From CAZBDV01 sp964490765 (lineage in GTDB: Bacteria > Cloacimonadota > Cloacimonadia > Cloacimonadales > JAJBBL01), in assembly GCA_964490765.1 (NCBI GenBank), contig CAZBDV010000030.1, forward strand, positions 1 to 28,044: a stretch of 28,044 nucleotides of DNA, in the 5' to 3' direction. Below, piece by piece: positions 7,795 through 16,506 of this stretch. The position numbers and the translations under genes were made by a program. The notes under the pieces were generated by a model. The model saw only the letters and a list, made by a program, of their open reading frames with translations. It did no database searches and was not told the origin of the DNA. Positions within the stretch are counted from its first letter, which is position 1. Each line of letters begins with the position of its first letter.

Positions 7795-9951
7795 ATGTTT
7801 AAGAAAATAGTTTTCATAATCTTCTTAATTACAGCTCTCTTCAGCTTACAGGGCGAGACTGAAAAAATTGGCCTTTCTCTCAGTGGTGGAGGTGCTCGTG
7901 GCCTGGCACATATTGGAGTACTGAAAGTAATCGATGAACTGGGGCTGGAGATCGATTATATTACCGGTACCAGTATGGGTGCTGTTATTGGCAGCCTTTA
8001 TGCTATAGGATATTCCGGGCAGGAAATTGAAAACCTCATCCTCGAGAACTTCGACTGGGGTTTACTCCTTTACGATGAAGTCGAGCGCAGCGATTACTAT
8101 ATCGGCGAGAAACGATGGGGTAACTATTATAATCTATCTTTCCTGATCAACGATAATTTTTCCCTCTCCTTACCGCAGGGACTGATTAACGGAAATAAGT
8201 TAATCAATCAACTGTTTCAGTTACTCTATCCCTATAATCATATAGAGGATTTCAGCAAGTTACCGATACCTTTCGCCTGTGTGGCAACCGACCTGCTGAC
8301 CGGAGAAACTGTCATCCTTGACTCTGGTAGCCTGCACGAAGCTGTCAGGGCTTCTATATCCATCCCTTCGGTCTTTACTCCTTTCGATCTGGAGGGAAGA
8401 CTCCTGATAGATGGCGGTATCAGAATGAATTTACCCTCTTCGCTTGCCCGCGATATGGGTGCTGATTACGTTATCGGAGTAAAGGTCACATCAGAGTTAC
8501 GGGAACGAGAAAGATTGACCCATCCTATCTCTATCCTCGACCAGACTATCAATATAGCTTCGCGTGACAGGACAATGCAACAAATCGATTACTGCTCACT
8601 TCTAATCCAACCGGAACTGAACGATCTTCGTATGATGGACTTTGATCGTATTCACGAGCTGATAGCAGCCGGTGAAAAGGCAGCTCGCGAAGTAATACCC
8701 GAACTCAAAAGGATGGCAGAAATTCGTGGGGAGAGAGAAGAGAGAGAGGTGGACAATCTGCCGAAGCATATTAAGCTGAACGATATCCGAGTTGAAGGGA
8801 ACGGATACCTCAGTAGCAGCAAGATAAGGGAATACACGAAACTACATTCCGATACCCCTCTAAGCGGAGAGGAAATTATCTCGGGAACAAGAGCTGCTTA
8901 CAATTCTAATCTCTTCGACCAGATATATCCGGTAGTGAGAAAAATCGATGAAGATGAATATGAATTGATTATCAAAGTGGCAGAAAAAGAGCGGGGTAAA
9001 TTCGGGATCAATCTCAGATACAACGACCGTGATGACCTTACACTCGAAGGGGTTATCGAGATGCGTAACTATCTCGGTAATAACTCAAACTTGATGCTCG
9101 CCTTCTCTGTTGGAGGAGAGAGAGAGTTACTCTTCGATTATGTAAAGAATTTCGGCCGGGAATGGGGTGTCTATTTCCGGATATTCCCCTATATCAATGA
9201 ACATACCCTCTACTTCTATAATGAGGAACAGGACAAGATCGCCAGCAGTAATTCCCTGGAATATGGCGGTGTACTCGGAGTGGGTGCCTTTGCTCTTAAC
9301 AGGTTCATAATTGAACCTTACCTCTACACATATAAGAAACAGCTCTATCGTGATATTGCTGAAACTTTTGAAGATACCAGCTTCTTCTCTTCTGGGTTAG
9401 GTATTAAATTCTATTACGAAACTCTCGATGACCTGGTCCTGCCGATGAGCGGTAATCAGTACTTGCTCAAGTACTCCTATGCAGATGAGAATATCCTGAG
9501 CAATTATACATATAACCGATTCTACAGCAGGTATCAGCATCTGTTTCCCCTTCAGAGTAACTACTCCCTCCTGATGCAGTTCGAATACGGCTCCTATCTG
9601 GATGATGACCCGATTAACTTTGACCCCTTCTACGTCGGAGGATTCGATAGCTTCCTCGGTATGTATCCTTATGAAAGAAGCGCTCCGATAGTGAAGATTC
9701 TGTCGCTGGCTAACAGAGTTAAAATAGCCAGGAACTTCTATCTCGACCTGCAGTTCAATATAGCAAATGCAGGAACCAGTGACCACTGGCAGCTTGATGG
9801 TGACACACTCTATGGAGCGGGTGTAAAACTCGGCTATAAGAGTCTGATCGGTCCTCTAAGAGGTGGGATGGGTATAAACAAAGAAGGTAAACTGCTTACC
9901 TATATATCTCTCGGTTACGATTTCGATTCTTTCGAGTTTTCCAGAAGATAA
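7795..9951 (+). CDS. Patatin-like phospholipase with POTRA and outer-membrane barrel
   Basis: The 718-residue protein begins with a signal peptide (MFKKIVFIIFLITALFSL). A patatin domain follows, with the oxyanion loop SGGGARG (30-36), nucleophile S60 in GTSMG and catalytic D206 in DGG. Around residue 320 a POTRA-like segment starts (LNDIRVEGNGYLSSSKI). The C-terminal half alternates polar and aromatic residues like a beta-barrel and ends in a BamA/Omp85-like region. This domain order matches type Vd autotransporters such as PlpD and FplA and related bacterial patatin-Omp85 fusions, which place a lipase at the cell surface. The frame is open from 7690, but the ATG at 7795 gives the signal peptide. 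No strong Shine-Dalgarno is seen. It follows hppA by 73 bases. Confidence 0.9.
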   Translation: MFKKIVFIIFLITALFSLQGETEKIGLSLSGGGARGLAHIGVLKVIDELGLEIDYITGTSMGAVIGSLYAIGYSGQEIENLILENFDWGLLLYDEVERSDYYIGEKRWGNYYNLSFLINDNFSLSLPQGLINGNKLINQLFQLLYPYNHIEDFSKLPIPFACVATDLLTGETVILDSGSLHEAVRASISIPSVFTPFDLEGRLLIDGGIRMNLPSSLARDMGADYVIGVKVTSELRERERLTHPISILDQTINIASRDRTMQQIDYCSLLIQPELNDLRMMDFDRIHELIAAGEKAAREVIPELKRMAEIRGEREEREVDNLPKHIKLNDIRVEGNGYLSSSKIREYTKLHSDTPLSGEEIISGTRAAYNSNLFDQIYPVVRKIDEDEYELIIKVAEKERGKFGINLRYNDRDDLTLEGVIEMRNYLGNNSNLMLAFSVGGERELLFDYVKNFGREWGVYFRIFPYINEHTLYFYNEEQDKIASSNSLEYGGVLGVGAFALNRFIIEPYLYTYKKQLYRDIAETFEDTSFFSSGLGIKFYYETLDDLVLPMSGNQYLLKYSYADENILSNYTYNRFYSRYQHLFPLQSNYSLLMQFEYGSYLDDDPINFDPFYVGGFDSFLGMYPYERSAPIVKILSLANRVKIARNFYLDLQFNIANAGTSDHWQLDGDTLYGAGVKLGYKSLIGPLRGGMGINKEGKLLTYISLGYDFDSFEFSRR

Positions 9952-9978
9952 GTATTTCCGATTGAGTTGGTAAATTGC

Positions 9979-10584
9979 TCAATGGATATTCTTCATATCC
10001 AGCAGTTCGATAAATATCCGGGTATATAATCCTTCCAGGCTTTCTGTAAAACTCTCTTCATCTTCGTTATTATCGACTGTTATGTCTGCCTTCTCTCTCT
10101 TCACTGCATCGGGAAGCTGATTGCAGAACCGATTCTCAATCTCCCGTTCCGTGAGGTTATCCCTCTTCTGCAGCCTTCGTTTACGGATATCCTCCCTGGC
10201 AGCTATATTGATCGTGAGGTCGAACATATCTTCAATCCCGGCTTCGAAAAGGAGGGGAACCTCAAAGATGAGCAGGTCCGCATTACTCTTCTTTATTCTC
10301 TCTCTGATCTCTGCTATGATCAAGGGATGGAGTATCTGGTTAAGTGTCTCGAGCTGTTCGGGGTCGGAGAAGACGATCTCTCCCAGCTTTTTTCTGTTTA
10401 CCTTCCCGTTCTCTACCACCCTGTTACCGAATGACTGGTTAATACGGTATATGATCTCTCCTCTTTCCAGCAGATCATGCCCGATTTCATCAGCCGAAAT
10501 TACCTGCAAGCCTTTCTCTCTGAACCACTGAAGTGCTCTTGTCTTACCACTTCCGATACTACCTGTAATTGCTATGACCTTCAT
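9979..10584 (-). CDS. coaE: Dephospho-CoA kinase
   Basis: This 201-residue kinase has a P-loop GSIGSGKT at 8-15, the SADEIGHDLL motif of CoaE and LIFEVPLLFEAG in the middle of the protein. It phosphorylates the 3'-hydroxyl of dephospho-CoA, the last step of coenzyme A synthesis, in the cytoplasm. Length is normal (about 200). The start is preceded by GAGAGG. It is the last gene of a minus-strand group folP-cdaA-coaE, 26 bases after cdaA, and its end faces the patatin gene end 27 bases away. Confidence 0.93.
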   Translation of the reverse strand: MKVIAITGSIGSGKTRALQWFREKGLQVISADEIGHDLLERGEIIYRINQSFGNRVVENGKVNRKKLGEIVFSDPEQLETLNQILHPLIIAEIRERIKKSNADLLIFEVPLLFEAGIEDMFDLTINIAAREDIRKRRLQKRDNLTEREIENRFCNQLPDAVKREKADITVDNNEDEESFTESLEGLYTRIFIELLDMKNIH

Positions 10585-10610
10585 ATGTAGCCTCTCTTTG
10601 ATTATGATAG

Positions 10611-11354
10611 TTATTTAGAATGATCAGCTATTATCTGTGCCAGCATTTCGACATTGATACCGGTCTGGATAGAACCGTTCATAGCCACAGATATTTTACC
10701 CGTCTCTTCGGATACAACAATGGCAAGTGCGTCACTCTCCTCAGTAATTCCCACAGCAGCCAGATGACGTGTGCCAAATTGACGGCGGTATTCTATATTC
10801 TGTGTCAGGGGGAGAACTACTTTTACGGCAACGATCCTGTCTTTACGGATAATGACCGCTCCATCATGCAGGATACTGTTCCGATCGAATATTGAGGTTA
10901 TCAGCTTACTGGAGAGGATGGCATCGATTTTCTCACCGGTCTCGATGAATTTATTCAGTTTGATCTCATTCTCTATGACGATTATTGCCCCCTTCTTCAG
11001 GAAGGACATCGTATCGACTGCATTGGTCAGTGGTGCATAGATAGATTTTTTTGGTATTCGTTGAAAGGGGGTCAGAATGTTGGTATGGCTGATCTTAGCC
11101 AGTATGTTTCTAATCTCAGGCTGAAAAAGGATTATGATAACGAGAAGCCAGTATTCGTTCAGTGTGCCGAATATCGAGAGTATCATCTCAAGATTGAAGA
11201 GGGAAGCAATAAAATAGACAATCAGCAGCAGCCCGAGGCCGAGAAGTATTTGATATCCACCTACTTTCCTGGCCAGGACAATGAGACGGTAAACGATAAT
11301 CCAGACTATCAGAATATCTATAAGATCGGTGATCCCGGGCAATAAGAAATTCAT
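10611..11354 (-). CDS. cdaA: Diadenylate cyclase (CdaA/DacA type)
   Basis: The 247-residue protein has about three N-terminal membrane segments (roughly 10-28, 35-52, 58-78), then a DAC domain with DGA at 164-166 and GTRHLAAVG at 194-202. CdaA-type enzymes join two ATP molecules into the second messenger c-di-AMP, which controls potassium uptake, osmotic balance and cell-wall state. Its place directly after folP (18-base gap) resembles the arrangement known in Bacteroidota. The signature is normally GTRHRAA; here the arginine after histidine is leucine (codon CTG), which may affect ATP contacts. The start has GAGGAAA upstream. A non-functional or altered cyclase is possible, but the rest of the domain looks intact. 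Confidence 0.92.
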   Translation of the reverse strand: MNFLLPGITDLIDILIVWIIVYRLIVLARKVGGYQILLGLGLLLIVYFIASLFNLEMILSIFGTLNEYWLLVIIILFQPEIRNILAKISHTNILTPFQRIPKKSIYAPLTNAVDTMSFLKKGAIIVIENEIKLNKFIETGEKIDAILSSKLITSIFDRNSILHDGAVIIRKDRIVAVKVVLPLTQNIEYRRQFGTRHLAAVGITEESDALAIVVSEETGKISVAMNGSIQTGINVEMLAQIIADHSK

Positions 11355-11372
11355 TTTTACCGGTTTCCTCTT

Positions 11373-12581
11373 CTAATCAGCATATATTTCCTGCAGAGTC
11401 TTCAGCAGCTCAAAATGCTCTTTGACGTCATGCACCCTTATCAGGCCTATCTTATGCTGATAGGCGAGAGAGGTAATGGCCAGCGAGCCGCTTAAACGCT
11501 CTCCCGGGCTGGCCGGGTAGGGATAGGTCTTTTCAATGAATTGTTTGCGTGAAGCTCCAATCATAATGGGAACTCCGAGAGAATGAAATTCGGGAAGTCG
11601 GCGGAAGATCTCCATGTTATGTTTGAAGGTCTTACCAAACCCAATACCGGGATCAATAATAATTCTCTCTTTAGCTATCCCGGCGTCAAGACAGTAGTTG
11701 ATCCGCTCCTCGAAGAAATAGAGTATATCGTCAACGACATCTTCATATACCGGATTGTCCTGCATGTTACGGGGAGTTCCCTGCATATGCATCAGGATAA
11801 CAGGTACTTCACTTCTTTCCAGTAAAACCTCTGTCATATCCCTGTCGAAACGGAGAGCGCTTATATCGTTAATTATATCAGCACCATTGGCAAGAGCTTC
11901 TCTTGCCACTTTCGCCTTATAGGTATCAACAGAGATCAAATTTTCGGAATTCTTTTCTCTGATACCCTTAATGACAGGTATGATCCTGGCAAGTTCAGCT
12001 TCTGCTTCGATGGGAGTAGATCCCGGACGGGAAGATTCTCCCCCTATGTCGATTATATCTGCACCCTGCTCAAACATTACGAGGCCGCGTGCTACAGCTT
12101 TACCCGGTTCATAGTGTTCTCCCCCGTCAGAAAAGGAGTCTGGTGTGATATTCAATATACCGACCAGTTTCGTCTTATTGAGATCGAGTCTCTTCTGTCC
12201 GGACTGCATATTATGTGCAAATTCGGTAGAATAGATATGGAGCAGCTTGTCCAGATCTGCCCGTATCTGAGGAATTCCAAATGTCGTATAATGAGAGAGT
12301 TTACGGATCAGTTTACGAACTTTATCGACAGTTCCGAGCAGTATAATATCGCTCTCTTTTTTTATACCCTCTACTATTCCGCGGGAAATGGCAGCATCCC
12401 CACCAACCGTCAGCATTTCCTGTTTGATTATATTAACAGCTCCGATCTCCACCCCTGTTAATCTGATTGGAAGGGCAAAAGCTTTCGGTGCCATATTATC
12501 GACCCCCTGGGAAGAGACATCGACCCGGGTCAGCATCTTTTTCATATCTCTGAACGAATGGGGATGAATAATTCTGTTCAT
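11373..12581 (-). CDS. folP: Dihydropteroate synthase with N-terminal extension
   Basis: Residues from about 137 form a full dihydropteroate synthase: GILNITPDSFSDGG (141-154), DIGGESSRPGS (178-188), SVDT (217-220), NDI (238-240), MHMQGTP (264-270), DPGIGFGKT (310-318), GASRK (342-346) and HDV (384-386). It condenses p-aminobenzoate with hydroxymethyl-dihydropterin diphosphate in folate synthesis and is the sulfonamide target. At 402 residues it is about 120-130 longer than classical FolP (270-280). The extra N-terminal part (1-135) has no motif I can name; extensions like this occur in some other bacterial and archaeal homologues. The ATG at 12581 is preceded by GGAAAAG. It is the first gene of the folP-cdaA-coaE group. 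Confidence 0.93.
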   Translation of the reverse strand: MNRIIHPHSFRDMKKMLTRVDVSSQGVDNMAPKAFALPIRLTGVEIGAVNIIKQEMLTVGGDAAISRGIVEGIKKESDIILLGTVDKVRKLIRKLSHYTTFGIPQIRADLDKLLHIYSTEFAHNMQSGQKRLDLNKTKLVGILNITPDSFSDGGEHYEPGKAVARGLVMFEQGADIIDIGGESSRPGSTPIEAEAELARIIPVIKGIREKNSENLISVDTYKAKVAREALANGADIINDISALRFDRDMTEVLLERSEVPVILMHMQGTPRNMQDNPVYEDVVDDILYFFEERINYCLDAGIAKERIIIDPGIGFGKTFKHNMEIFRRLPEFHSLGVPIMIGASRKQFIEKTYPYPASPGERLSGSLAITSLAYQHKIGLIRVHDVKEHFELLKTLQEIYAD

Positions 12582-12622
12582 CTCTTTTCCTTTCTAATTT
12601 TTTTACTCTATTCGATCCTTTA

Positions 12623-12720
12623 CCGGCAGAGTGATAGTTCTTTCCCTGCCGGAAAGCAGGTCATCTATTCAGCCCGGAAGGGTTTCCGGGTTGTAATCTA
12701 TTAACTTCCGGCCTTTTTTT
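12623..12720. promoter_or_regulatory. Cluster of inverted repeats between tonB and folP
   Basis: Three pairings occur in about 100 bases: CCGGCAG (12623-12629) / CTGCCGG (12646-12652), CCCGGAA (12673-12679) / TTCCGGG (12684-12690), and CCGGAAG (12674-12680) / CTTCCGG (12705-12711). The last two share one arm and exclude each other. On the plus strand the third is followed by a run of seven T. On the minus strand the cluster lies in the leader of folP and just past the end of tonB, so it could be a terminator region or an attenuator. Function is inferred only. Confidence 0.4.
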
Positions 12721-12743
12721 AGCCTGTTTTGCTCTCTCTCTTT

Positions 12744-13523
12744 CTATTGTAATTGATAGATAAAGGTGATTCTTCCCTTCTGGATAACTTCCTGTGGTAT
12801 CGGGTTGAAACGCCACTCTCTCAGAGAATTAAGGCTGAGCTCTTCCAGTATTGCCTCATCACGTTTCACCACAATCAGGTCATTCACCGAACCGTCGGGA
12901 TGAACATCGAATTGGATAATCACAGTAGCGTTACGCTGTAACCCGGCTGGATATTCCGGAATAACCTCATTGACGATAGTCCTCTGCAGTATCTCACCTT
13001 CGAGATAATAAGCGGTAGGAGAATCGCTCATATCTCCGAGCAGAGAGGTCAATTCATCGAGATATTCATCACCACTGAAGGCTAAAGGCTGTTCGCGAAT
13101 AGTAGTAGCATCCAGGTCGCGGCCATCCTGAGAGACAGAACTCTGCACCCGGGCAGCTATATTACCGATATCGTCATCGAGCTTTATCGGTGTGGTAGAT
13201 ACATCACGATACCTTGGAATATCTATCCGTTCGAGTGGGTCATCAAATTCAGTCGTTACTCTTGGTAATTCGACCCGTTGTGGTGCGAGATTGGTGCTCT
13301 GTCCTTCACTGAAATCCCTGATACTCGGTTCTCCGGCATCTCTGACCGGCCGGTAATCGGTAACTCTCGTAACCGGTACCCGGTTCATACGGAATTCCAG
13401 GATCTCTATCTGCCTGAATAGCTGTTCCGGCAGCAGATCATAGAAGATAAAGAACCCGATAACTATCAGAAGTATATGAATACCCAGAGAGATAATCACG
13501 GCTCTTTTCAGATCCGATGTCAT
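12744..13523 (-). CDS. tonB: TonB-family energy transducer
   Basis: The 259-residue protein has one N-terminal membrane anchor (about 9-28), a long polar periplasmic spacer, and a C-terminal TonB domain from about 180: VIPEYPAGLQRNATVIIQF, then HPDGSV and SLREWRFNPI. TonB proteins carry energy from the ExbB-ExbD motor to outer-membrane transporters. Unlike classical TonB, the spacer is not a proline-lysine repeat. Its ATG overlaps the end of exbD by 4 bases, indicating translational coupling. No TonB-dependent receptor is encoded in this window, so the partner is unknown. The gene ends at 12744, followed by the inverted repeat cluster. Confidence 0.85.
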   Translation of the reverse strand: MTSDLKRAVIISLGIHILLIVIGFFIFYDLLPEQLFRQIEILEFRMNRVPVTRVTDYRPVRDAGEPSIRDFSEGQSTNLAPQRVELPRVTTEFDDPLERIDIPRYRDVSTTPIKLDDDIGNIAARVQSSVSQDGRDLDATTIREQPLAFSGDEYLDELTSLLGDMSDSPTAYYLEGEILQRTIVNEVIPEYPAGLQRNATVIIQFDVHPDGSVNDLIVVKRDEAILEELSLNSLREWRFNPIPQEVIQKGRITFIYQLQ

Positions 13524-13936
13524 TGCATATCCTCCGCTCTTATAATCTCAGTAGCGATGAAGAAGCGGTTCGTTCCCGAGAGTTTGGCAATGTCGAGCAG
13601 CCTGACAATCTGTTTCAACGAGATCTCTTGATCTGCTCTGACCACTACCACCTGTTCCGGATCATCTATCAGGAACTGGTTGAGAATAGTCGGCAAACTC
13701 TCCCAGGTTACCGAGATATCGTTAACGAAGAGAGCCTCTTCTCTTGTGATCGTGAGGCTGATATTTCTGTTGTACTCGTTCTGCTGCGTACTGGATGCGG
13801 GGAGGTTGACCTTAATCCCCGAGTGGGTAATAAAATTTGAGGATATGAGCAGAAAGATGAGGAGCAGAAATATGACATCGGCAAACGAGATCAGAGTTAC
13901 CGATGAAATCCTCTTTTTGGTCAGACTAATTTGCAT
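13520..13936 (-). CDS. exbD: ExbD/TolR-family biopolymer transport protein
   Basis: The 138-residue protein has a short cytoplasmic start, one membrane helix (about 15-35) carrying the essential aspartate D20 in SFADVIFLLLIFLL (the position of E. coli ExbD D25), and a periplasmic domain. Together with ExbB it forms the proton-driven motor. Its start overlaps the end of exbB by 11 bases and its stop overlaps the tonB start by 4, so the three genes form one tightly coupled operon. ExbD and TolR cannot be told apart from sequence alone, but a downstream TonB-domain gene and no TolA/TolB favours ExbD. Confidence 0.92.
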   Translation of the reverse strand: MQISLTKKRISSVTLISFADVIFLLLIFLLISSNFITHSGIKVNLPASSTQQNEYNRNISLTITREEALFVNDISVTWESLPTILNQFLIDDPEQVVVVRADQEISLKQIVRLLDIAKLSGTNRFFIATEIIRAEDMQ

Positions 13937-14552
13937 CCTTATTTCTCCTGAAATCTAACAGAAAATGGTTGGTATAGTCTTCTATACTGTTGGCCAGACT
14001 CTCAATTTTTCCCACGAGGTAATTATAGAAGAGCAGTGTGATGATTCCAACTGTAAGCCCACCAACGGTAGTGAGGAGTGCTTCCCAGATACCCTGAGCC
14101 AGCAGGCTGATATCTACACCGCCACCGGTAGCTTCGATATTCATAAAGACCTTCACCATACCTGTCACGGTTCCAAGGAAACCGATCAATGGTGCTATCG
14201 CAGCAAAAGTAGCCAGTCCACCAAGATTTTTTTCTAGTTTATGCATTTCACTCTTGGCAGTAGTAGAGGCAACCTTCTCCGCTTCGTCTATACTGATACT
14301 CATAGCATCAATCCCCTTGGCAAGAACTGTAGCCAGCGGGTTTTCCGGCATATTGGAGCAGAGTCTGATTGCTTTCTCCGTCTGATTATTATCGACACTC
14401 TCTTTAATATCGGCCAGAAACCTATCGTTTGGTAAAGCGGCCTTTTTTATCTTTATTATTCTCTCAATGATAATAGCTATTGCAATTATCGATATAACTA
14501 ACAGAACGAGCATTAGCCACCCGCCCTTAGCAGCGATCGAAATCAAGGTCAT
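13926..14552 (-). CDS. exbB: ExbB/TolQ/MotA-family proton channel protein
   Basis: The 208-residue protein has three hydrophobic segments (about 10-30, 113-138, 158-182) and the conserved GFLGTVTGM at 124-132 of the MotA/TolQ/ExbB channel family. ExbB subunits form a pentamer around ExbD and convert proton flow into movement of the transducer. A strong GGAGGG lies 5 bases before the ATG at 14552, and a promoter-like pair lies just upstream. It is the first gene of exbB-exbD-tonB on the minus strand. Confidence 0.93.
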   Translation of the reverse strand: MTLISIAAKGGWLMLVLLVISIIAIAIIIERIIKIKKAALPNDRFLADIKESVDNNQTEKAIRLCSNMPENPLATVLAKGIDAMSISIDEAEKVASTTAKSEMHKLEKNLGGLATFAAIAPLIGFLGTVTGMVKVFMNIEATGGGVDISLLAQGIWEALLTTVGGLTVGIITLLFYNYLVGKIESLANSIEDYTNHFLLDFRRNKDAN

Positions 14553-14576
14553 ATTCCCTCCGGTAATGAAGTTATT

Positions 14577-14604
14577 ACAATACTAATTCCCTTTCTCCTG
14601 TCAA
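14577..14604 (-). promoter_or_regulatory. Candidate sigma-70-type promoter of exbB operon
   Basis: On the minus strand TTGACA (14604-14599) is followed after 16 bases by TATTGT (14582-14577), which would start transcription about 18 bases before the exbB ATG. A second TTGACA (14613-14608) lies just upstream. The -35 box is perfect and the -10 matches four of six. It is a reasonable but unproven promoter. Confidence 0.4.
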
Positions 14605-14840
14605 ACTTGTCAATTTATCTTTTAATCTTACCCTCTTTAAGGAAGGCTCACTTCGTACTGTCATACCATAACACTATTCGGCTTCCTCTTTCACAGCATA
14701 CTCCATACCTCCGGCCTCTTTCCTGCTGCAGGGCCTGACAGAGTTCCTGTCGTTCCCAGCACCTTCTGTTATGAGGTATAAACGTAAGAGAACGTTTTCT
14801 GTTCCATCGATAATAGAAAGAAAAGGGCATTCAGAGCAAA

Positions 14841-14866
14841 AAGGGCGGGAAAAATTACCCGCCCTT
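14841..14866 (-). terminator. Intrinsic terminator of the TPR gene
   Basis: AAGGGCGGG (14841-14849) and CCCGCCCTT (14858-14866) form a perfect 9-bp GC-rich stem with an 8-base loop. On the minus strand the stem runs into a short T run, placing it 38 bases past the stop of the gene ending at 14905. A T run also follows on the plus strand, so it could act in both directions. Confidence 0.8.
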
Positions 14867-14904
14867 CTGTTTTTATCACGAATTTTAAGTTGTTGTCCTC
14901 TCTA

Positions 14905-16506
14905 TTAATCGAAGAAAGTCCTTCTCGTTTCGTTGATGAGCTGGCTCAGTAACTGTTTCCTGTTGGAGATATCCCTCGTCACAGTCGGCTCACCTGTCCT
15001 CTCTGCTGCCATGTCGAGATACTGGTCAGCTGTAGTAAAGAGTCTGTTAGCTTCGTTTCTGGCCTCATCACGTTCAGCAACCAATCTGTTAGCTTCACTG
15101 CCGAAGGCAGCTCTTGCCTCTTCTTCCAGGTCGATGAACTCCTCGTATTTGCTATACCCTCTGATCTGATAGACCTGTGAGAGAATCATATATGACTCAT
15201 AGAGGTTCGGGTCAAGCTCTATTGCTCTTTGAGCATCTCTTTCTGCTGCATTGAGGCTACCCTGTGCTATCTTAACATCAGCCATCCTGATATAGACAGT
15301 AGGATTATTCTCTTCGAATTCCATCAATCTCTGAAGTGTCTCCAGTGCCTGATTGTTTCGTTCCAGTGTTCTATAGGCGCCAGCCAGATTGAGATAAGCA
15401 GATACGTTCTGAGGGTTTCTCTCGATCTGATTCTGATATCTTGTTATCGCCTGTTCGAGCTGTCCGGTTCTGAGATAGGCTGCAGTCAATTTCCTGTTGA
15501 TGAGATCATCTTCCGGATATCTTTCGAGTATGTATTCCAGGTGAGGAATAGCATCTCTGGGCATATCATTATCGAAGAGCAGAACACCCAATCTGTAGTG
15601 GCTTCGCTCATAATCGTCATCGATTTCCAGAGAACGCTCGAAAGCATCTATGGCATCATAAAGGCGATTCATTTCGGTATAGATATTACCAATACGGAAC
15701 CAGACCACTTCAGTCGGATTGATCCTTGCCAGATCTCTCAGCGTCTCTATTGCCTCTTCCTGTTTCCCGGCCAGGCGTTGAGTTTCGGCCAGGTTATTCA
15801 ATATCCTCTCATTATCCGGATCGATCTGTAGCCCGCGTTTATAGTATTCTTCAGAGCTCTGGTAATTATTGAGCATAAACTCGATATATCCGAGATAGAA
15901 GTAGGCATCGAGGTTCTCAGGATCCATTTCGATAACTCGTCTGTAGGTATCACCGGCAGCAGTGAAATTATTAGCACTTATCTGCTGCTCACCGATCTCG
16001 AAGAGCCTGTTCAGCTGGCCACCGGCCAGTTCAGCTATCTTATCAACCAGTTCGACCTTAAGACCATCACGCCGGTCAGCACTTCGCTTTCTCAAATTAA
16101 AACGTAACTGATTTATTGAACTCGTCCTGACACTCATAATATTAGCCAGTACGCGAATCTCTGTTGAAGAATGGTCGGATATTGAACCCCAGATAACGAT
16201 ATCGGCTTCCAGGGTCTCTCCGATTTCAGCAGCCTGTGCACTGGCAATGTATCTGACACTCTCCAGATTCATATCGGACAGAGTTCTGCTAACCCTGTTA
16301 GGGTCGATCAACTCGTATTGCTCATAGTCGTCAAAGATTGCCCGGAAATCACCTCTGCGGTTATCCATCATCTGATTTGCCAGGGTTCTGACACTTCTGT
16401 CTTCCGCCTCGAAATCGAGGACGGCAACTTTTTGCACAGTCTGTGCTATAAGCACCCCTGCTAAGAGCAGCATTAAAGCACTCAGGATAATTATTCTAAA
16501 TTTCAT
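14905..16506 (-). CDS. TPR-repeat protein with CsgG/TolB-N-like N-terminal domain
   Basis: I choose the ATG at 16506 because GGAGG lies 5 bases upstream and it starts a signal peptide (MKFRIIILSALMLLLAGVLIAQ); the frame is open up to 16542. The 533-residue exported protein has an N-terminal alpha/beta domain (about 25-165) with VAVLDFE and EADIVIWGSIS, typical of CsgG/LpoB/TolB-N-like folds. About eight tetratricopeptide repeats follow (roughly 175-445), for example AYFYLGYIEFMLNNYQSSEEYY. The C terminus is helical and charged. TPR proteins scaffold other proteins, and the context with two GWxTD proteins suggests an envelope assembly role. The partner and exact function are unknown. A terminator follows at 14841-14866. 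Confidence 0.8.
   Translation of the reverse strand: MKFRIIILSALMLLLAGVLIAQTVQKVAVLDFEAEDRSVRTLANQMMDNRRGDFRAIFDDYEQYELIDPNRVSRTLSDMNLESVRYIASAQAAEIGETLEADIVIWGSISDHSSTEIRVLANIMSVRTSSINQLRFNLRKRSADRRDGLKVELVDKIAELAGGQLNRLFEIGEQQISANNFTAAGDTYRRVIEMDPENLDAYFYLGYIEFMLNNYQSSEEYYKRGLQIDPDNERILNNLAETQRLAGKQEEAIETLRDLARINPTEVVWFRIGNIYTEMNRLYDAIDAFERSLEIDDDYERSHYRLGVLLFDNDMPRDAIPHLEYILERYPEDDLINRKLTAAYLRTGQLEQAITRYQNQIERNPQNVSAYLNLAGAYRTLERNNQALETLQRLMEFEENNPTVYIRMADVKIAQGSLNAAERDAQRAIELDPNLYESYMILSQVYQIRGYSKYEEFIDLEEEARAAFGSEANRLVAERDEARNEANRLFTTADQYLDMAAERTGEPTVTRDISNRKQLLSQLINETRRTFFD

Larger units (their letters stand above)
14553..14904. other. Intergenic region between TPR gene and exbB
   Basis: This 352-bp region holds the exbB promoter candidate at its left end and the terminator of the TPR gene at 14841-14866. 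Between them I see no gene. A 60-codon minus-strand open frame at 14648-14830 has no ribosome site and no recognisable domain, and is judged spurious. Confidence 0.6.

Noticed and set aside
9961..9983. ATTGAG/CTCAAT hairpin between the convergent patatin and coaE genes as a terminator
   Set aside because: The stem is only six AT-rich pairs, overlaps the coaE stop codon and has no T run.
14648..14830. 60-codon minus-strand gene
   Set aside because: No ribosome site, no recognisable domain, and it lies between a terminator and a promoter region.
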